5,573 bases of DNA from contig JAUNCU010000185.1 in NCBI GenBank assembly GCA_030526455.1, positions 1 through 5,573 of the forward strand. The letters run 5' to 3'. Below the pieces are notes generated by a model. That model was not told the origin of the DNA, did no database searches, and saw nothing but the letters and a program-made list of their open reading frames with translations. A program made the translations under genes and the position numbers. This document shows, one piece after another, positions 5,567 to 5,573 of this stretch (its first letter is position 1; every line of letters begins with the position of its first letter). The stretch comes from Bacteroidales bacterium (lineage in GTDB: Bacteria > Bacteroidota > Bacteroidia > Bacteroidales > Muribaculaceae).

Positions 5567-5573
5567 ATGAGTC
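5567..5573 (+). CDS. Possible start of a downstream gene, cut by the window edge
   Basis: An ATG at 5567 (ATG AGT C...) is preceded by AAGGG at 5555-5559, seven bases upstream, a fair Shine-Dalgarno match. It follows aroB by 65 bases with no terminator between. Only two codons are visible, so no product can be named and the start itself is tentative. Confidence 0.3.

Overview
The window looks like a chromosomal segment from a Bacteroidales bacterium (Prevotella, Segatella or Muribaculaceae type). The basis is two promoter -7 boxes of the Bacteroidota form TAnnTTTG (TATATTTG at 2243-2250 on the plus strand and at 1735-1742 on the minus strand), start sites that mostly lack Shine-Dalgarno sequences, and a Bacteroidales-type DUF5715 protein. 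Species assignment is inference.

Left part (1-2121): a two-gene minus-strand hipBA toxin-antitoxin module. hipB (1389-1709) encodes an HTH repressor/antitoxin and hipA (121-1383) a full-length HipA-type serine/threonine kinase. Its base composition is visibly lower in GC than the right half. The module and the gene-free stretch behind it lie between two same-orientation copies of a 35-bp repeat (20-54 and 2087-2121, one mismatch), each holding a perfect 8-bp-stem hairpin. Inside the gene-free stretch is a 205-bp sequence bounded by 14-bp perfect inverted repeats (1826-2030), with three internal hairpins and no credible gene. It looks like a MITE or a non-autonomous IS derivative.

Right part (2122-5573): a plus-strand gene cluster, probably one transcription unit started by a promoter at about 2220-2250. 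In order it encodes an exported nitroreductase-like flavoprotein, a membrane-anchored or exported DUF5715 protein with the H/D/H zinc-ligand pattern of M15 peptidases, a cytoplasmic HAD-superfamily phosphatase of the beta-phosphoglucomutase-like type, and 3-dehydroquinate synthase (aroB). Gaps are 28, 26 and 44 bases, with no terminator or second promoter recognised. A possible further gene starts at 5567 and runs off the edge.

Functionally, aroB supplies the shikimate pathway and the HAD protein probably acts on a phosphorylated small molecule. The first two products work outside the cytoplasmic membrane, and no shared pathway with aroB is evident. I see no clearly novel defence system. The most interesting material is the repeat-bounded hipBA segment with its MITE-like neighbour, and the two exported proteins with altered family motifs.
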